Source: UBA4575 sp002386945 (lineage in GTDB: Bacteria; Pseudomonadota; Gammaproteobacteria; UBA4575). Taken from it: DNA of 64,000 nucleotides. Shown here in pieces: positions 53,601 through 62,910 of this stretch (the stretch's first letter is position 1; each line of letters begins with the position of its first letter). The position numbers were made by a program, and so were the translations under genes. The stretch is taken from positions 62,001 to 126,000 of the forward strand of contig CALSUC010000003.1 in the NCBI GenBank assembly GCA_943789445.1. Direction: 5' to 3'. Under the pieces are notes generated by a model. That model worked only from the letters and a program-made list of their open reading frames with translations. It was not told where the DNA came from and searched no databases.

Positions 53601-55763
53601 ATGAAGACTCCATCTAAGACTCGGTTACGGTTTAACCTACAGGCTAAACTGCTATCTATTTCGTTCTTATTTCTACTTATTCCTTGGTTGTGCTTTCAAT
53701 ATGTTCTGCATATGGAAGAATATTTGCGGGCGGGGCAAGAACAAGTTGTATCAGGTACTGCAAAAGCAATCGCGACCGCTTTGCATGAGCGTGATGAGCT
53801 ATTTAATCCTGAATTAAATCTATTGCCTAATGTACAGAAAGGTCGTGATCTGCATGCGATCGAAGTGCAGCAGCCGATTCAACTGGATGGTTTACTACGT
53901 GATTGGAAACAATTCCCAGGCGCGGCTTTAGCCTATAGTGAGGCCTTAAGTCAGCCTGGTAAGGCTGATCCGTTAAAGCCTTTTACTCATCGTATGGTGC
54001 GTTACCAAGATTATATTTATGCGATCTTTGAAGTGCCTGATAAATCCTTGGTTTATCGTGATGAGAATGCCTTAGCGGTACACCAGAATGATAGTTTCTT
54101 AATCGGTCTAGTGAACAAAGAGGGCGGTTATCAGCGTTATATTATCTCGCCACATGCCTCAGGCTGGGTAACTGCCTATAGTTTGTCTGTAAAAACCCTG
54201 GCCTATGAAGCGCTTAAGCCGGTAGCAAATATCCAAGGTGCTTGGCGTGAAACAAGGGATGGTTTTAACTTAGAGCTACGGATCCCTGCTGATTGGGTTG
54301 GCGATAAGCTTGGTTTTGCATTTTATGATGTCGACGACAACTCGAGTAGAGCGTTACATCAGCTGATTGGCACCTCAAATATCTTTAGTGTTTCAGGTCT
54401 GGGTACCTTTCTGACTTCTTCACCTGAGATTGAAAAAATACTCAAGGGTTTGAATCGAGCAAACCTCCGAATATGGGTGTTGGATCAATATCAGCGAGTA
54501 CAAGCCAAGATTGGTACTTTAGGCCAACTGGCAACGCCCACTTCAGAGCTAGAGGGTTTGTCCCAAGACTGGTTGCCTATCCTGCGTGAAAAAGTCTTGG
54601 ACCCACTTTATCAATTGATCCTTAACCCACCACAAAAAGACTTTATCGATGAGTTAGAAGCGGTTACTGAGTTAGGTGGCAAACAGGTTGATCAAGCCTT
54701 ATTAGGTCAGCCAGCTGCTGACTGGTATATCACGCCTGATGATAAGGCGATGGTGCTATTAGCAGCACATCCTGTCTGGGTTGGTGGAAAAGTCATTGGT
54801 GCGGTGGTGGCTGAGCAGACTACACATAGTATTGAGACACTGAGGAATCAAGCCTTAGAAGAACTATTCGATATGATCTTGTTGGTCATCGTGATTGTGA
54901 CTATCGCTATTCTACTGTTTGCCCGGCAAACCTCGCACCGCATCTTGCAACTAAAGAAGGCTACCGAAAATGCAGTTGATGATGAAGGTCGGATTCAAAC
55001 TACGTTTGAGGGTAGCGGGGATAGTGATGAACTAGGTGATTTGTCACGTAGCTTTTCTTCATTAGTGAAACGATTGCACGGTTATACGCAAACGCTTGAA
55101 AATATGAATGCGCGCTTATCACACGAGTTTAGAACACCGATCAGCGTGGTTCGATCTTCACTCGATAGACTGGCTATGGGTGAGCTAAAAGACGATGCGC
55201 GGGTGTATGTAGATCGTGCCTTGGAGGGCACCCATCGTCTAAATCGTATCTTGAATCAGATGTCTGAAGCCTCAGGCTTAGAGCAGAGTTTACAGACGGC
55301 AGAAAATGAACGTATTGATTTAAGTTCATTAGTTGCTGGTTGTGTGCAGGGCTATCAAATTGCATTTGATGAACAAAAAATCAGGCATATACCGGTTTCT
55401 AGTGCCTTGTTTACTGCGGCCTGCCCAGATCATATCGCGCAGATGTTAGATAAGGTTGTGTCTAATGCTATTCAATTTGCACTGCCACAAACAGAAGTCG
55501 TTGTGCAATTGGAGCGTATAAAAGGCTATGCACGCATAGTCGTGAGTAATAAAGGGCCATGTATTGACGATGAAAACAGCCAAAGTCTATTTGATTCCAT
55601 GATCAGTGTGCGATCAGAATCAAAAGATAGAGGTCTGCATCTGGGTTTAGGTCTCTATATTGCACGTACTATTACGGAATTCTATAAAGGCTCTATTGCC
55701 ATAGAAAATGAGGAAGATGCAAGCGGTGTTAAGGTGCAAATTCTGCTGCCATTGCAAGATTAA
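53601..55763 (+). CDS. pdsS: Sensor histidine kinase of the dedicated sortase system (PdsS)
   Basis: The 720-residue kinase has an N-terminal transmembrane helix (about 15-33) and a large extracytoplasmic sensor (about 40-420). The sensor includes a carbohydrate-binding-like beta sandwich: IQLDGLLRDWKQFPGAALAYSE, FLIGLVNKEGGYQRYII, FNLELRIPADWVGDKLGFAFYD. A second helix (about 428-448), HAMP, the H-box with His508 (LSHEFRTPIS) and an ATPase domain with LGLGLYIART follow. The opening LLSISFLFLLIPWLCFQYVLHMEEYLRAGQ fits PdsS. It should phosphorylate PdsR in response to an envelope or glycan signal; the ligand is unknown. Confidence 0.85.
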   Translation: MKTPSKTRLRFNLQAKLLSISFLFLLIPWLCFQYVLHMEEYLRAGQEQVVSGTAKAIATALHERDELFNPELNLLPNVQKGRDLHAIEVQQPIQLDGLLRDWKQFPGAALAYSEALSQPGKADPLKPFTHRMVRYQDYIYAIFEVPDKSLVYRDENALAVHQNDSFLIGLVNKEGGYQRYIISPHASGWVTAYSLSVKTLAYEALKPVANIQGAWRETRDGFNLELRIPADWVGDKLGFAFYDVDDNSSRALHQLIGTSNIFSVSGLGTFLTSSPEIEKILKGLNRANLRIWVLDQYQRVQAKIGTLGQLATPTSELEGLSQDWLPILREKVLDPLYQLILNPPQKDFIDELEAVTELGGKQVDQALLGQPAADWYITPDDKAMVLLAAHPVWVGGKVIGAVVAEQTTHSIETLRNQALEELFDMILLVIVIVTIAILLFARQTSHRILQLKKATENAVDDEGRIQTTFEGSGDSDELGDLSRSFSSLVKRLHGYTQTLENMNARLSHEFRTPISVVRSSLDRLAMGELKDDARVYVDRALEGTHRLNRILNQMSEASGLEQSLQTAENERIDLSSLVAGCVQGYQIAFDEQKIRHIPVSSALFTAACPDHIAQMLDKVVSNAIQFALPQTEVVVQLERIKGYARIVVSNKGPCIDDENSQSLFDSMISVRSESKDRGLHLGLGLYIARTITEFYKGSIAIENEEDASGVKVQILLPLQD

Positions 55764-55840
55764 TGCGGTGATCTGTAATAAGGGTTTTCTTCAGTCGATC
55801 TATGAAGGCTGAGGAGATGAAATAAAAACAAGGAGTAGCA

Positions 55841-56311
55841 ATGATCAGGACGATCGTATTTTTGTGCTTATTATATGCAGTCCCAGTGGCTGCAGAGCAT
55901 ATTCCTGGGAAGCTGATTAAGGTGGTTGATGGCGATACCATTCATCTATTAATCGATGGCAAGAAAGAACGGATACGGCTAGCTGAAATAGATACACCTG
56001 AAAAAGAGCAAGCTTATGGTCTCGAATCTACAGCAGCCTTAAGCGCCTTGCTTTCTTTTGGTGATATTACTATTCGTCTGACTGATATTGATCGTTATAA
56101 ACGTTGGGTGGCCCATGTTTATATTGATAAGCGATGGGTGAACTTGACAATGGTCAAGCAGGGTCATGCCTGGGTCTATACGCGATATGCCACCTCAAAA
56201 GTCCTATTCGACGCTGAACAACAGGCTAGGGCTCATTTGTTAGGGCTATGGGAAACGTCTGCTACTGATCTCATGCCACCATGGGAATGGCGTCAAGCAC
56301 AGCGAAAATAG
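55841..56311 (+). CDS. Secreted thermonuclease-family (SNase-like) nuclease
   Basis: The 156-residue protein has a signal peptide (about 1-18, ending VAA) and an OB-fold nuclease domain. VVDGDTIHL, RIRLAEIDTPE (Arg and Asp/Glu of the Ca2+ site) and DRYKRWVAHVYI (second catalytic Arg) follow the staphylococcal nuclease layout. LLGLWETS..PPWEWRQAQRK is the standard end. It would degrade DNA and RNA in the periplasm or outside. It lies 77 bases after pdsS, same direction. Confidence 0.92.
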   Translation: MIRTIVFLCLLYAVPVAAEHIPGKLIKVVDGDTIHLLIDGKKERIRLAEIDTPEKEQAYGLESTAALSALLSFGDITIRLTDIDRYKRWVAHVYIDKRWVNLTMVKQGHAWVYTRYATSKVLFDAEQQARAHLLGLWETSATDLMPPWEWRQAQRK

Positions 56312-56444
56312 CCTTTAAAGCTTCTTTGTCTCAGAGTAAAGGCTTGGCTTATTTATTTGTTATCTTGGATAGTAATTTAACCATATTGTGTACAATAATC
56401 ATTTATTCTTAAATTTAGCTCAACCGAAGTCCATCAGATAGCAT

Positions 56445-57146
56445 ATGCAAATAAGTATTATATTTTTCAGCATCATTTTTCTTATGATGGCCATTCCATG
56501 CCAGTCCAATGAAGTCCTTGATTTTAGTATCAACCCCAGTTGGGATAGCCGGTATGTAACAGAGGGTGCTGATAACCTTGACTCAGGTGGCTTATTCTCG
56601 ATAGACCTAACCCTTAGCAATAACGCCTTCTCCTTTGGCCTATGGCTAGCTAAAGGTGACAGTGAAGATTATAAGGAGATTACTCTTTATGCTGAGTATG
56701 CCTTTTCAATCTCTGATCTAGAAGGTTATCTAAGCCTCGCACATTTAATCCTTCCGAATGAAGCTAGTGACGAAGATCGAGATAATGAAATTGGCTTTGG
56801 ACTTAGCTATAGCTCATTACACTGGCTTCAACCCGGCATCGACTATGTTTGGGCCAGTGAGCAGAAAAGTGGCTATATAGAGTTTTCTCTGCATTCTGAG
56901 CTGATCGAGGATGAGTCCCAATATCAACTCACGCCCTATGTTTTACGTTCCTATGATTTTGGTTACGTTAGCGACGGCTACGATGGCATTAACCACACAG
57001 AGATAGGGATGGCGCTTTCGGCATTGATTTCGACAAACACCAGCCTAGAGCTTGGCCTTCATCATAGTTGGGCTGGGCAAAATCTGAAGCGTGATGACTT
57101 GGATGATGAGTCTTGGATCAAGATGGGCTTAAATATAGGATTTTAA
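56445..57146 (+). CDS. Outer-membrane beta-barrel protein of unknown function
   Basis: The 233-residue product has a signal peptide (about 1-21) and a mature protein of alternating strands (FSINPSWDSRYVTEG, ITLYAEYAFSI, GYLSLAHLIL, EIGFGLSYSS, SWIKMGLNIGF) ending in Phe. This fits a 10-12-stranded barrel. The opening SWDSRYVTEGADNL resembles the start of conserved TIGR02001-like outer-membrane proteins (S-R-Y-x-x-G-x). It is very acidic between strands. Function unknown. Confidence 0.75.
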   Translation: MQISIIFFSIIFLMMAIPCQSNEVLDFSINPSWDSRYVTEGADNLDSGGLFSIDLTLSNNAFSFGLWLAKGDSEDYKEITLYAEYAFSISDLEGYLSLAHLILPNEASDEDRDNEIGFGLSYSSLHWLQPGIDYVWASEQKSGYIEFSLHSELIEDESQYQLTPYVLRSYDFGYVSDGYDGINHTEIGMALSALISTNTSLELGLHHSWAGQNLKRDDLDDESWIKMGLNIGF

Positions 57147-57214
57147 GCCTGAAATAGGTGTATCTTTTTAGCTGCTGGGTGAGCTGCTTTAATCAACTCA
57201 CCCGACGCTTTAAC

Positions 57215-57565
57215 TTACAGTTCGCCTAGCTTGCGCTGACCACAGTAAAAACCGAGACCACTAGTCTTTGATGAAAAGACTACGCTAGTTCCTCTAGAGA
57301 AATAAACCACATCTCCTGCACTAACGTCATAGCTTTCGCCATCGACCTCTGCAATTGTCATTTCACCTTCTAAGATGACTTTACATTCGTCATAGGAATA
57401 GGTGTATTCCAAAGGATTACCCGCTTCCATGCGAAAGAAGCCATAAGCAATTGGCGCTGGGGCATGATCTGAAGCACCAGTATCTTGCAAAAAGGCGTTA
57501 ATGCCTTCGATACCGAGTGAAGCAACGTCTTGTTTCTGTGCATTTTTAAAATGTTTCATTGGCAT
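57215..57565 (-). CDS. Cupin-domain protein (EutQ-like)
   Basis: The 116-residue protein has a single cupin barrel. GFFRMEAGNPLEYTYSYDECKVILEGEMTIAEVDGESYDVSAGDVVYFSRGTSVVF covers both cupin motifs. The pattern Y-x-Y-D-E-x-x-x-I-L-E-G is that of the EutQ/DUF861 group, where the usual metal-ligand histidines are largely replaced. Substrate not identifiable. Two nearby Met codons (57565 and 57559) could start translation. Convergent with the outer-membrane protein gene. Confidence 0.85.
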   Translation of the reverse strand: MPMKHFKNAQKQDVASLGIEGINAFLQDTGASDHAPAPIAYGFFRMEAGNPLEYTYSYDECKVILEGEMTIAEVDGESYDVSAGDVVYFSRGTSVVFSSKTSGLGFYCGQRKLGEL

Positions 57566-57811
57566 AATTGTATTCTCGTGGTGGAGCCTTCCTTAAGTAT
57601 TATTTTGAGATCTCACTCTAAACCAATGAATAGGTTCAGCTTGATAGCGGTTAATTACCGTAAAAGGACTAGTAATAAGTGATAGTGTAAATAATATAGC
57701 TGTAAAAGTCAGGTAGTAGCTATGACTAAGCTGCAAAGTAGTCCCGTTGCTGCTATCAATTCAGCGTTTGCACTGTATAATCGCCGTGCATTCATATCCT
57801 AGAGAACAGCC

Positions 57812-59626
57812 GTGTCCTTAAAACTCCGTAATATCGCCATTATCGCTCACGTTGACCATGGCAAGACCACATTGGTCGACCAGCTTTTACAACAGTCAGG
57901 CACGTTGGATATGCGTAATGTCCCTCAAGAACGAGTGATGGACTCTAACGATATAGAAAAAGAACGTGGGATCACCATTCTATCGAAGAATACCTCTATT
58001 AAATGGAATGATTACCGAATCAATATTGTTGACACCCCAGGACACGCAGATTTTGGTGGTGAAGTAGAACGAGTACTCTCAATGGTCGACTCTGTGTTGT
58101 TATTAGTCGATGCCGTTGAAGGTCCAATGCCTCAGACTCGCTTCGTAACGCAGAAAGCGTTCGCGATGGGATTTAAGCCTATTGTTGTTATCAACAAGAT
58201 CGATCGCGATGGTGCACGTCCTAGCTGGGTACTAGACCGTACCTTTGATCTATTCGATCGCCTAGGTGCAAGCGATGAACAATTAGATTTTCCAGTAGTT
58301 TATGCCTCAGGTATCAATGGTTATGCCGGTCTTGATGAAAGTGTACGTGAAGGTGATATGACGCCTTTGTTTGAAACTATCATTGATAAGGTCCAGGCAC
58401 CTGATGTTGATGCAGACGGTCCTTTCCAAATGCAGATATCGACGCTGGACTATAATAGCTACGTCGGTGTTATTGGTATTGGCCGTATCAAGCGCGGTAG
58501 TGTTAAGGCGAATATGCAAGTTGGGATCATTGATCGTGACGGTAAGCAACGTAAGGGTAAAATCCTACAGATCCTTGGCTTCAGTGGTCTAGAACGGGTT
58601 GAAGTTGAACAGGCCAGTGCCGGTGATATTGTCGTTATTAGCGGTATTGATCCACTCGCAATCTCCGATACCATTTGTCATCCAAGCTCGGTTGAAGCGC
58701 TACCTGCCTTGAGTGTCGACGAACCGACCATTAGCATGACCTTTCAAGCGAATAGCTCGCCGTTCTCAGGTAAAGAAGGCAAGTACGTCACCAGCCGTAA
58801 TATTTGGGATCGTCTACAACAAGAGCTTAAACACAACGTGGCCCTGCGTGTTGAATTGACCGAAAACGCTGAGAAATATCGCGTATCGGGTCGTGGTGAA
58901 CTCCATCTATCGGTCTTAATCGAAACCATGCGTCGTGAAGGCTATGAGCTGGCGGTTGGTCGACCTGAAGTGATTATCCGTGAAGAAAACGATGTTAAGA
59001 CTGAGCCTTACGAACAGCTCACCTTGGATATTGAAACCGCTCATCAAGGTGCGGTTATGGAACAGTTAGGTGAACGCCGTGGTGACTTGAAGAATATGGA
59101 ACCTGACGGCAAAGGTCGAGTGCGTTTGGATTACATCATTCCAGCCCGTGGTCTAATCGGCTTCCGTACTGAATTTCTGACCATGACCTCTGGTAATGGC
59201 TTGCTGTATAACGTATTCGATCACTATGGTCCTTATATTCCTATTCGCATCGGTCAACGTAATCGTGGTGTATTGATCTCAAATGGCCAGGGCAAAGCGG
59301 CGGGCTATGCCTTATTTATGCTGCAAGAGCGTGGCCGTTTAATGGTTTCACCGACCCAAGAACTTTACGAAGGTATGGTGATTGGTATCCATTCACGTGA
59401 TAACGACCTAACTGTGAATGCGCTAAGGGGTAAACAGCTAACAAACGTACGTGCTTCTGGCACCGATGAAAACATTGTTTTAACTCCAGCGATCAAGCTG
59501 ACCTTAGAAGCTGCTTTGGAGTTTATCGATGATGATGAAATCGTCGAAGTTACGCCGCTAAATATTCGTATCCGCAAGCGTTACCTGAAAGAACATGAGC
59601 GCAAGAAAGCGTCACGTGGTACATAA
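57812..59626 (+). CDS. typA: Ribosome-associated GTPase TypA/BipA
   Basis: The 604-residue translational GTPase has G1 AHVDHGKTT (about 12-20), a switch I region with ERGITI, G3 DTPGHADF, G4 NKID, then EF-Tu domain II, EF-G-like domains III and V, and the unique C-terminal domain with [10 protein letters not shown] and [10 protein letters not shown]. It helps 50S assembly at low temperature and under stress. The start codon is GTG ([17 protein letters not shown]). A strong terminator follows. Confidence 0.96.
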   Translation: MSLKLRNIAIIAHVDHGKTTLVDQLLQQSGTLDMRNVPQERVMDSNDIEKERGITILSKNTSIKWNDYRINIVDTPGHADFGGEVERVLSMVDSVLLLVDAVEGPMPQTRFVTQKAFAMGFKPIVVINKIDRDGARPSWVLDRTFDLFDRLGASDEQLDFPVVYASGINGYAGLDESVREGDMTPLFETIIDKVQAPDVDADGPFQMQISTLDYNSYVGVIGIGRIKRGSVKANMQVGIIDRDGKQRKGKILQILGFSGLERVEVEQASAGDIVVISGIDPLAISDTICHPSSVEALPALSVDEPTISMTFQANSSPFSGKEGKYVTSRNIWDRLQQELKHNVALRVELTENAEKYRVSGRGELHLSVLIETMRREGYELAVGRPEVIIREENDVKTEPYEQLTLDIETAHQGAVMEQLGERRGDLKNMEPDGKGRVRLDYIIPARGLIGFRTEFLTMTSGNGLLYNVFDHYGPYIPIRIGQRNRGVLISNGQGKAAGYALFMLQERGRLMVSPTQELYEGMVIGIHSRDNDLTVNALRGKQLTNVRASGTDENIVLTPAIKLTLEAALEFIDDDEIVEVTPLNIRIRKRYLKEHERKKASRGT

Positions 59627-59656
59627 GTAGTCACCTAGCTATCTAGCTAATATTAA

Positions 59657-59682
59657 GGCCCGCAACTAAGGCGGGCTTTTTT
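59657..59682 (+). terminator. Intrinsic terminator of typA
   Basis: GCCCGC pairs with GCGGGC around a 7-base loop, followed by six Ts. It lies 31 bases after the typA stop. Confidence 0.88.
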
Positions 59683-59825
59683 GTGCCATTTTTTAGTAGA
59701 TGATATGTATCCGTTGAGGGCTACGTGCTACGGTAAGAAGTCAGCGTTATAAGAAATACGCTCACTATTTTGATTAGTGATTAATAAACACTCTGTTTAA
59801 AGATGATTCGATCTGAGTTTAATTT

Positions 59826-60611
59826 ATGACTAACGAGAATGCATTAATTGGCTTTTCCGGCTTTGTAGGTAACACTCTATTAAAGCAGACTAGCTTTCAG
59901 AACCTATATCGATCGACGAATATTTCAGATATTCAAAATAAATCCTTTGATACAGTGGTATGTGCTGGAGCGCCGGCGGTCAAATGGATGGCAAATAAAG
60001 AGCCAGAGCAAGACAAACACTCTATTCAGTCCTTGATCTCTCATTTAACGACAGTTAAGTGTAAAAAATTTATTCTAATTAGTACCGTTGATGTTTTTAC
60101 TGACCCAATTAAGGCCGTCGAATCAACAGCTATAGAGACGTCTAATTTAAATCCATATGGATTGCATCGATACCAATTAGAAGAGTTTGTTAGAAATAAC
60201 TTCGATACACACCTAATTGTTAGGCTTCCAGGTCTTGTTGGCCCTGGCTTGAAGAAGAATGTTATCTACGATTTCCTAAACCAAAATAATCTTGATGCGA
60301 TTGACAGTCGAGGCGTCTTTCAATTTTATCCAATGGTAAATTTATGGTCGGATATTCAGATTGCGCTAGACCATAAAATCCCACTAATACACTTAACATC
60401 TGAGCCGATCACTGTCGAAGAAGTGGCCAATCACTGTTTTAATCTGGAATTCAAACAACAAACAGTAGCTAAGCCTGCAATCTATGACTTTAGAACTGAA
60501 TGTGGTCAGATATATGGAGTGAGTAATGCATACCAGTACTCCAGAAAAGAAATACTATTAGCAATTCGTTGTTATGCGCAGTCAGAAAGTAAGAAAACGA
60601 GTTCTCGATGA
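59826..60611 (+). CDS. NAD(P)-dependent SDR-type sugar epimerase/reductase
   Basis: The 261-residue extended-SDR protein has a Rossmann fold with GFSGFVGNTL (nucleotide loop, about 9-18). LISTVDVFTDP and NPYGLHRYQLEEF follow, the latter holding the YxxxK-like catalytic position as Y-x-x-x-R. VRLPGLVGPGLKKN lies in the substrate half. The loop lacks the usual third Gly spacing of GxxGxxG only slightly. It is the first gene of an AT-rich glycan-type cluster and overlaps the next gene by four bases (ATGA). A dTDP- or UDP-sugar or a free nucleotide-linked intermediate is the likely substrate; not assignable further. Confidence 0.78.
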   Translation: MTNENALIGFSGFVGNTLLKQTSFQNLYRSTNISDIQNKSFDTVVCAGAPAVKWMANKEPEQDKHSIQSLISHLTTVKCKKFILISTVDVFTDPIKAVESTAIETSNLNPYGLHRYQLEEFVRNNFDTHLIVRLPGLVGPGLKKNVIYDFLNQNNLDAIDSRGVFQFYPMVNLWSDIQIALDHKIPLIHLTSEPITVEEVANHCFNLEFKQQTVAKPAIYDFRTECGQIYGVSNAYQYSRKEILLAIRCYAQSESKKTSSR

Positions 60612-61423
60612 TATCGATCTCTAATATTGCTTGGGATGTCTCTCTTGATGAACGAGTAGCAGAATTACTTAATGCTCATGAAATTAGCAAAATTGATATC
60701 GCACCTCCAAAATACTTTAATGATCCCTGTCGAACAAGTCAGGGCGCTATTTTAAAAGTAAAAGAATTTTGGTCTGAAAAGGGCATTACGCCTATTGGAA
60801 TGCAGTCATTACTATTCGGAACTCAAGGTTTAAATGTTTTCGGTTCAAGTGATATCCAAGAGAAACTTTTGCTTCATCTTTCACATATTTGTCGCATAGG
60901 TGCTCTTTTAGGCGCTAGAAAGCTTGTTTTTGGCTCACCTAAAAATAGAGATCGCGGACATTTAAGTGATACGGAAACTGATGCGCAGGCGATTAAATTT
61001 TTTCGCCGTCTAGGTGATATAGCTCAGGAGCATGATGTTATCTTGTGCTTAGAGCCAAACCCGATATGTTATCAAGCTAACTTCATGACCAATAGTCTGG
61101 AAACAGTAGAGGTTGTGCGAAAAATTAATCATAAACATATTGGCATGCAACTAGACATTGGTGCTATGCAAATTAACGATGAGGCTGTTGATGAAACCAT
61201 TGCAGAAGTAGCTCCTTGGATTCAACATATTCATATTAGCGAGCCACAATTAGTGCCTCTTGATATTAATAACAAATTTCATCACGATGCTGCAAAAGCC
61301 ATTCATAGTCATTTACCTGATATGCCGATGACTATTGAAATGTTAACCACTAATTCTACAGTTTCGCTGGAAGAGATTGAGCAATCAATCCAAGTAATGG
61401 AACAGGTATATTTAGGTTATTAA
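60608..61423 (+). CDS. Sugar phosphate isomerase/epimerase-like TIM barrel
   Basis: The 271-residue protein is of the AP endonuclease 2/xylose isomerase-like superfamily. LLGARKLVFGSPKNR, CLEPNPICYQANF and GMQLDIGAMQIND give the metal-binding Glu/Asp pattern, followed by HIHISEPQLVPL. This fold typically binds a divalent metal and isomerises sugar or inosose compounds. Beside an SDR and a DAO-type oxidoreductase, it may act on an unusual sugar precursor. It ends 2 bases before the next gene. Confidence 0.85.
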   Translation: MISISNIAWDVSLDERVAELLNAHEISKIDIAPPKYFNDPCRTSQGAILKVKEFWSEKGITPIGMQSLLFGTQGLNVFGSSDIQEKLLLHLSHICRIGALLGARKLVFGSPKNRDRGHLSDTETDAQAIKFFRRLGDIAQEHDVILCLEPNPICYQANFMTNSLETVEVVRKINHKHIGMQLDIGAMQINDEAVDETIAEVAPWIQHIHISEPQLVPLDINNKFHHDAAKAIHSHLPDMPMTIEMLTTNSTVSLEEIEQSIQVMEQVYLGY

Positions 61424-61425
61424 TT

Positions 61426-61776
61426 ATGAAATGGATGATTTTGATCTTAGGTGTGTTGGCGAATGCTTCAGCTAGCGTTTTAATAAAAGCAGCCGTCACA
61501 TCAAAAGTAGCTCCAATACAAATTACTAATCCATTATCAATCATTGGTAATTTCCCTTTGATTTCAGGAATTAGCCTTTATGTTATTGCGTTTATTCTTT
61601 ACGCCGTAGCACTGCTGTACCTACCTTTAAACGTGGCACATCCAATTTTAACCAGTGGTTCAATTGCCTTAGTCGCAATTGCATCAGTTGTTTTTTTTGG
61701 GGAGAGTCTCTCAATGATTAATGCCGTTGGTTTTATACTCATTGTATTTGGTGTTGTTGCATTAACGATAAAATAA
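61426..61776 (+). CDS. SMR/EamA-like small membrane transporter
   Basis: The 116-residue protein has four hydrophobic helices. ILGVLANASASVLIKAAV opens helix 1, and LYVIAFILYAVALLYLPLNVAHPILTSGSIALVAIASVVFFGESLS is the EmrE/ArnE/ArnF pattern, with the ALP-N-AxPI-T-G loop. Size and context suggest it flips a lipid-linked sugar (like ArnE/F with undecaprenyl-aminoarabinose) rather than exporting drugs. The flippase role is inference from neighbours. Two and three bases separate it from its neighbours. Confidence 0.83.
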   Translation: MKWMILILGVLANASASVLIKAAVTSKVAPIQITNPLSIIGNFPLISGISLYVIAFILYAVALLYLPLNVAHPILTSGSIALVAIASVVFFGESLSMINAVGFILIVFGVVALTIK

Positions 61777-61779
61777 AGT

Positions 61780-62910
61780 ATGGATAAGACAGTAGATATT
61801 ACGATTATTGGAGGCGGTTTCTTCGGGTTATATTTGGCGGAGTATTTCGCTGGTCTAAATAAATCGGTCTTGCTAGTAGAAAAAGAGAGTGATGCTATGC
61901 AAAAAGCATCCTATAACAATCAAGCACGCGTACATAATGGTTACCATTATCCTAGAAGCTTACTAACAGGCCTGCGCTCACGAGTATCATTCAACCGCTT
62001 TGTTGATGAGTTTGAGGGTTGCATTGATACGGACTTTGATAAGTACTATATGATCTCTAATCGACTAGGGATGGTCACGCCTAATCAATTCGAAAAATTC
62101 TGTGATCGTATAGGGGCTACATATGAAAATGCGTCCTCAAAAATACATCAGTTAGTTCAACCGAATATGATAGATGCTGTTTTCAAAGTGAAAGAGTTTG
62201 CATTTAACTCTACTAAGTTGAAAAAAACGATGCTTGATCGTATACAAAATAATAGTGTGGATACCTTGTTTAATCATAGTGTTAGAACGGCAAAATATAA
62301 CTCAGCGCATGAATTGATTGAACTAGAAGTTGATTTTGGGCTTGATGAAACCTTAATGGTGGCAAGTAAGCAGGTCTATAATTGCACTTACTCAACGTTG
62401 AACACGCTTTTAAGTAATTCAAATATCGAGCTTATACCCTTAAGACACGAAATGGCTGAAATGTGTATTGTTGACGTCCCAAGTGAGCTAAGCAAAATTG
62501 GCATTACTGTTATGTGTGGACCATTTTTCTCAGTTATGCCATTCCCAGCACTACAGGCTCATTCTTTCAGCCATGTGCGATACACCCCTCATTATGAATG
62601 GAATGATCATAATCAGTTGCCTTATAAAAATGCTGACGATGTGAGTCATGAGTATAATAAGCGTAGTGCTTGGAAGAAAATGAAGCTAGATGCACAACGT
62701 TACATACCCTTGCTAGGTGATGTGGAGTATAAGAAATCATTATGGGAAGTGAAAACGATCTTACCACTTAGTGAGACTAATGATTCTAGACCTATTTTAT
62801 TTAAACCTGACCATGGTCTGCCTGGCTTACATTCAATAATGGGTGGGAAAATAGATAATGTTTATGATGTTATAAAAACCATTGAAGACTTAGGGTTGGA
62901 CTCTGCATGA
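61780..62910 (+). CDS. DAO-type FAD-dependent oxidoreductase
   Basis: The 376-residue protein opens with the Rossmann fingerprint ITIIGGGFFGLYLAEYFAGLNKSVLLVEKE, a Gly-rich FAD loop followed by the acidic residue for ribose. It continues with YNNQARVHNGYHYPRS, the typical D-amino-acid-oxidase-fold region. The C-terminus contains GLHSIMGGKIDNVYDVI, the second FAD contact. Members of this subgroup occur in glycan and lipid clusters with unassigned substrates. The stop overlaps the next gene by four bases. Function in this cluster is unknown; oxidation of a sugar amine or alcohol is a guess. Confidence 0.82.
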   Translation: MDKTVDITIIGGGFFGLYLAEYFAGLNKSVLLVEKESDAMQKASYNNQARVHNGYHYPRSLLTGLRSRVSFNRFVDEFEGCIDTDFDKYYMISNRLGMVTPNQFEKFCDRIGATYENASSKIHQLVQPNMIDAVFKVKEFAFNSTKLKKTMLDRIQNNSVDTLFNHSVRTAKYNSAHELIELEVDFGLDETLMVASKQVYNCTYSTLNTLLSNSNIELIPLRHEMAEMCIVDVPSELSKIGITVMCGPFFSVMPFPALQAHSFSHVRYTPHYEWNDHNQLPYKNADDVSHEYNKRSAWKKMKLDAQRYIPLLGDVEYKKSLWEVKTILPLSETNDSRPILFKPDHGLPGLHSIMGGKIDNVYDVIKTIEDLGLDSA

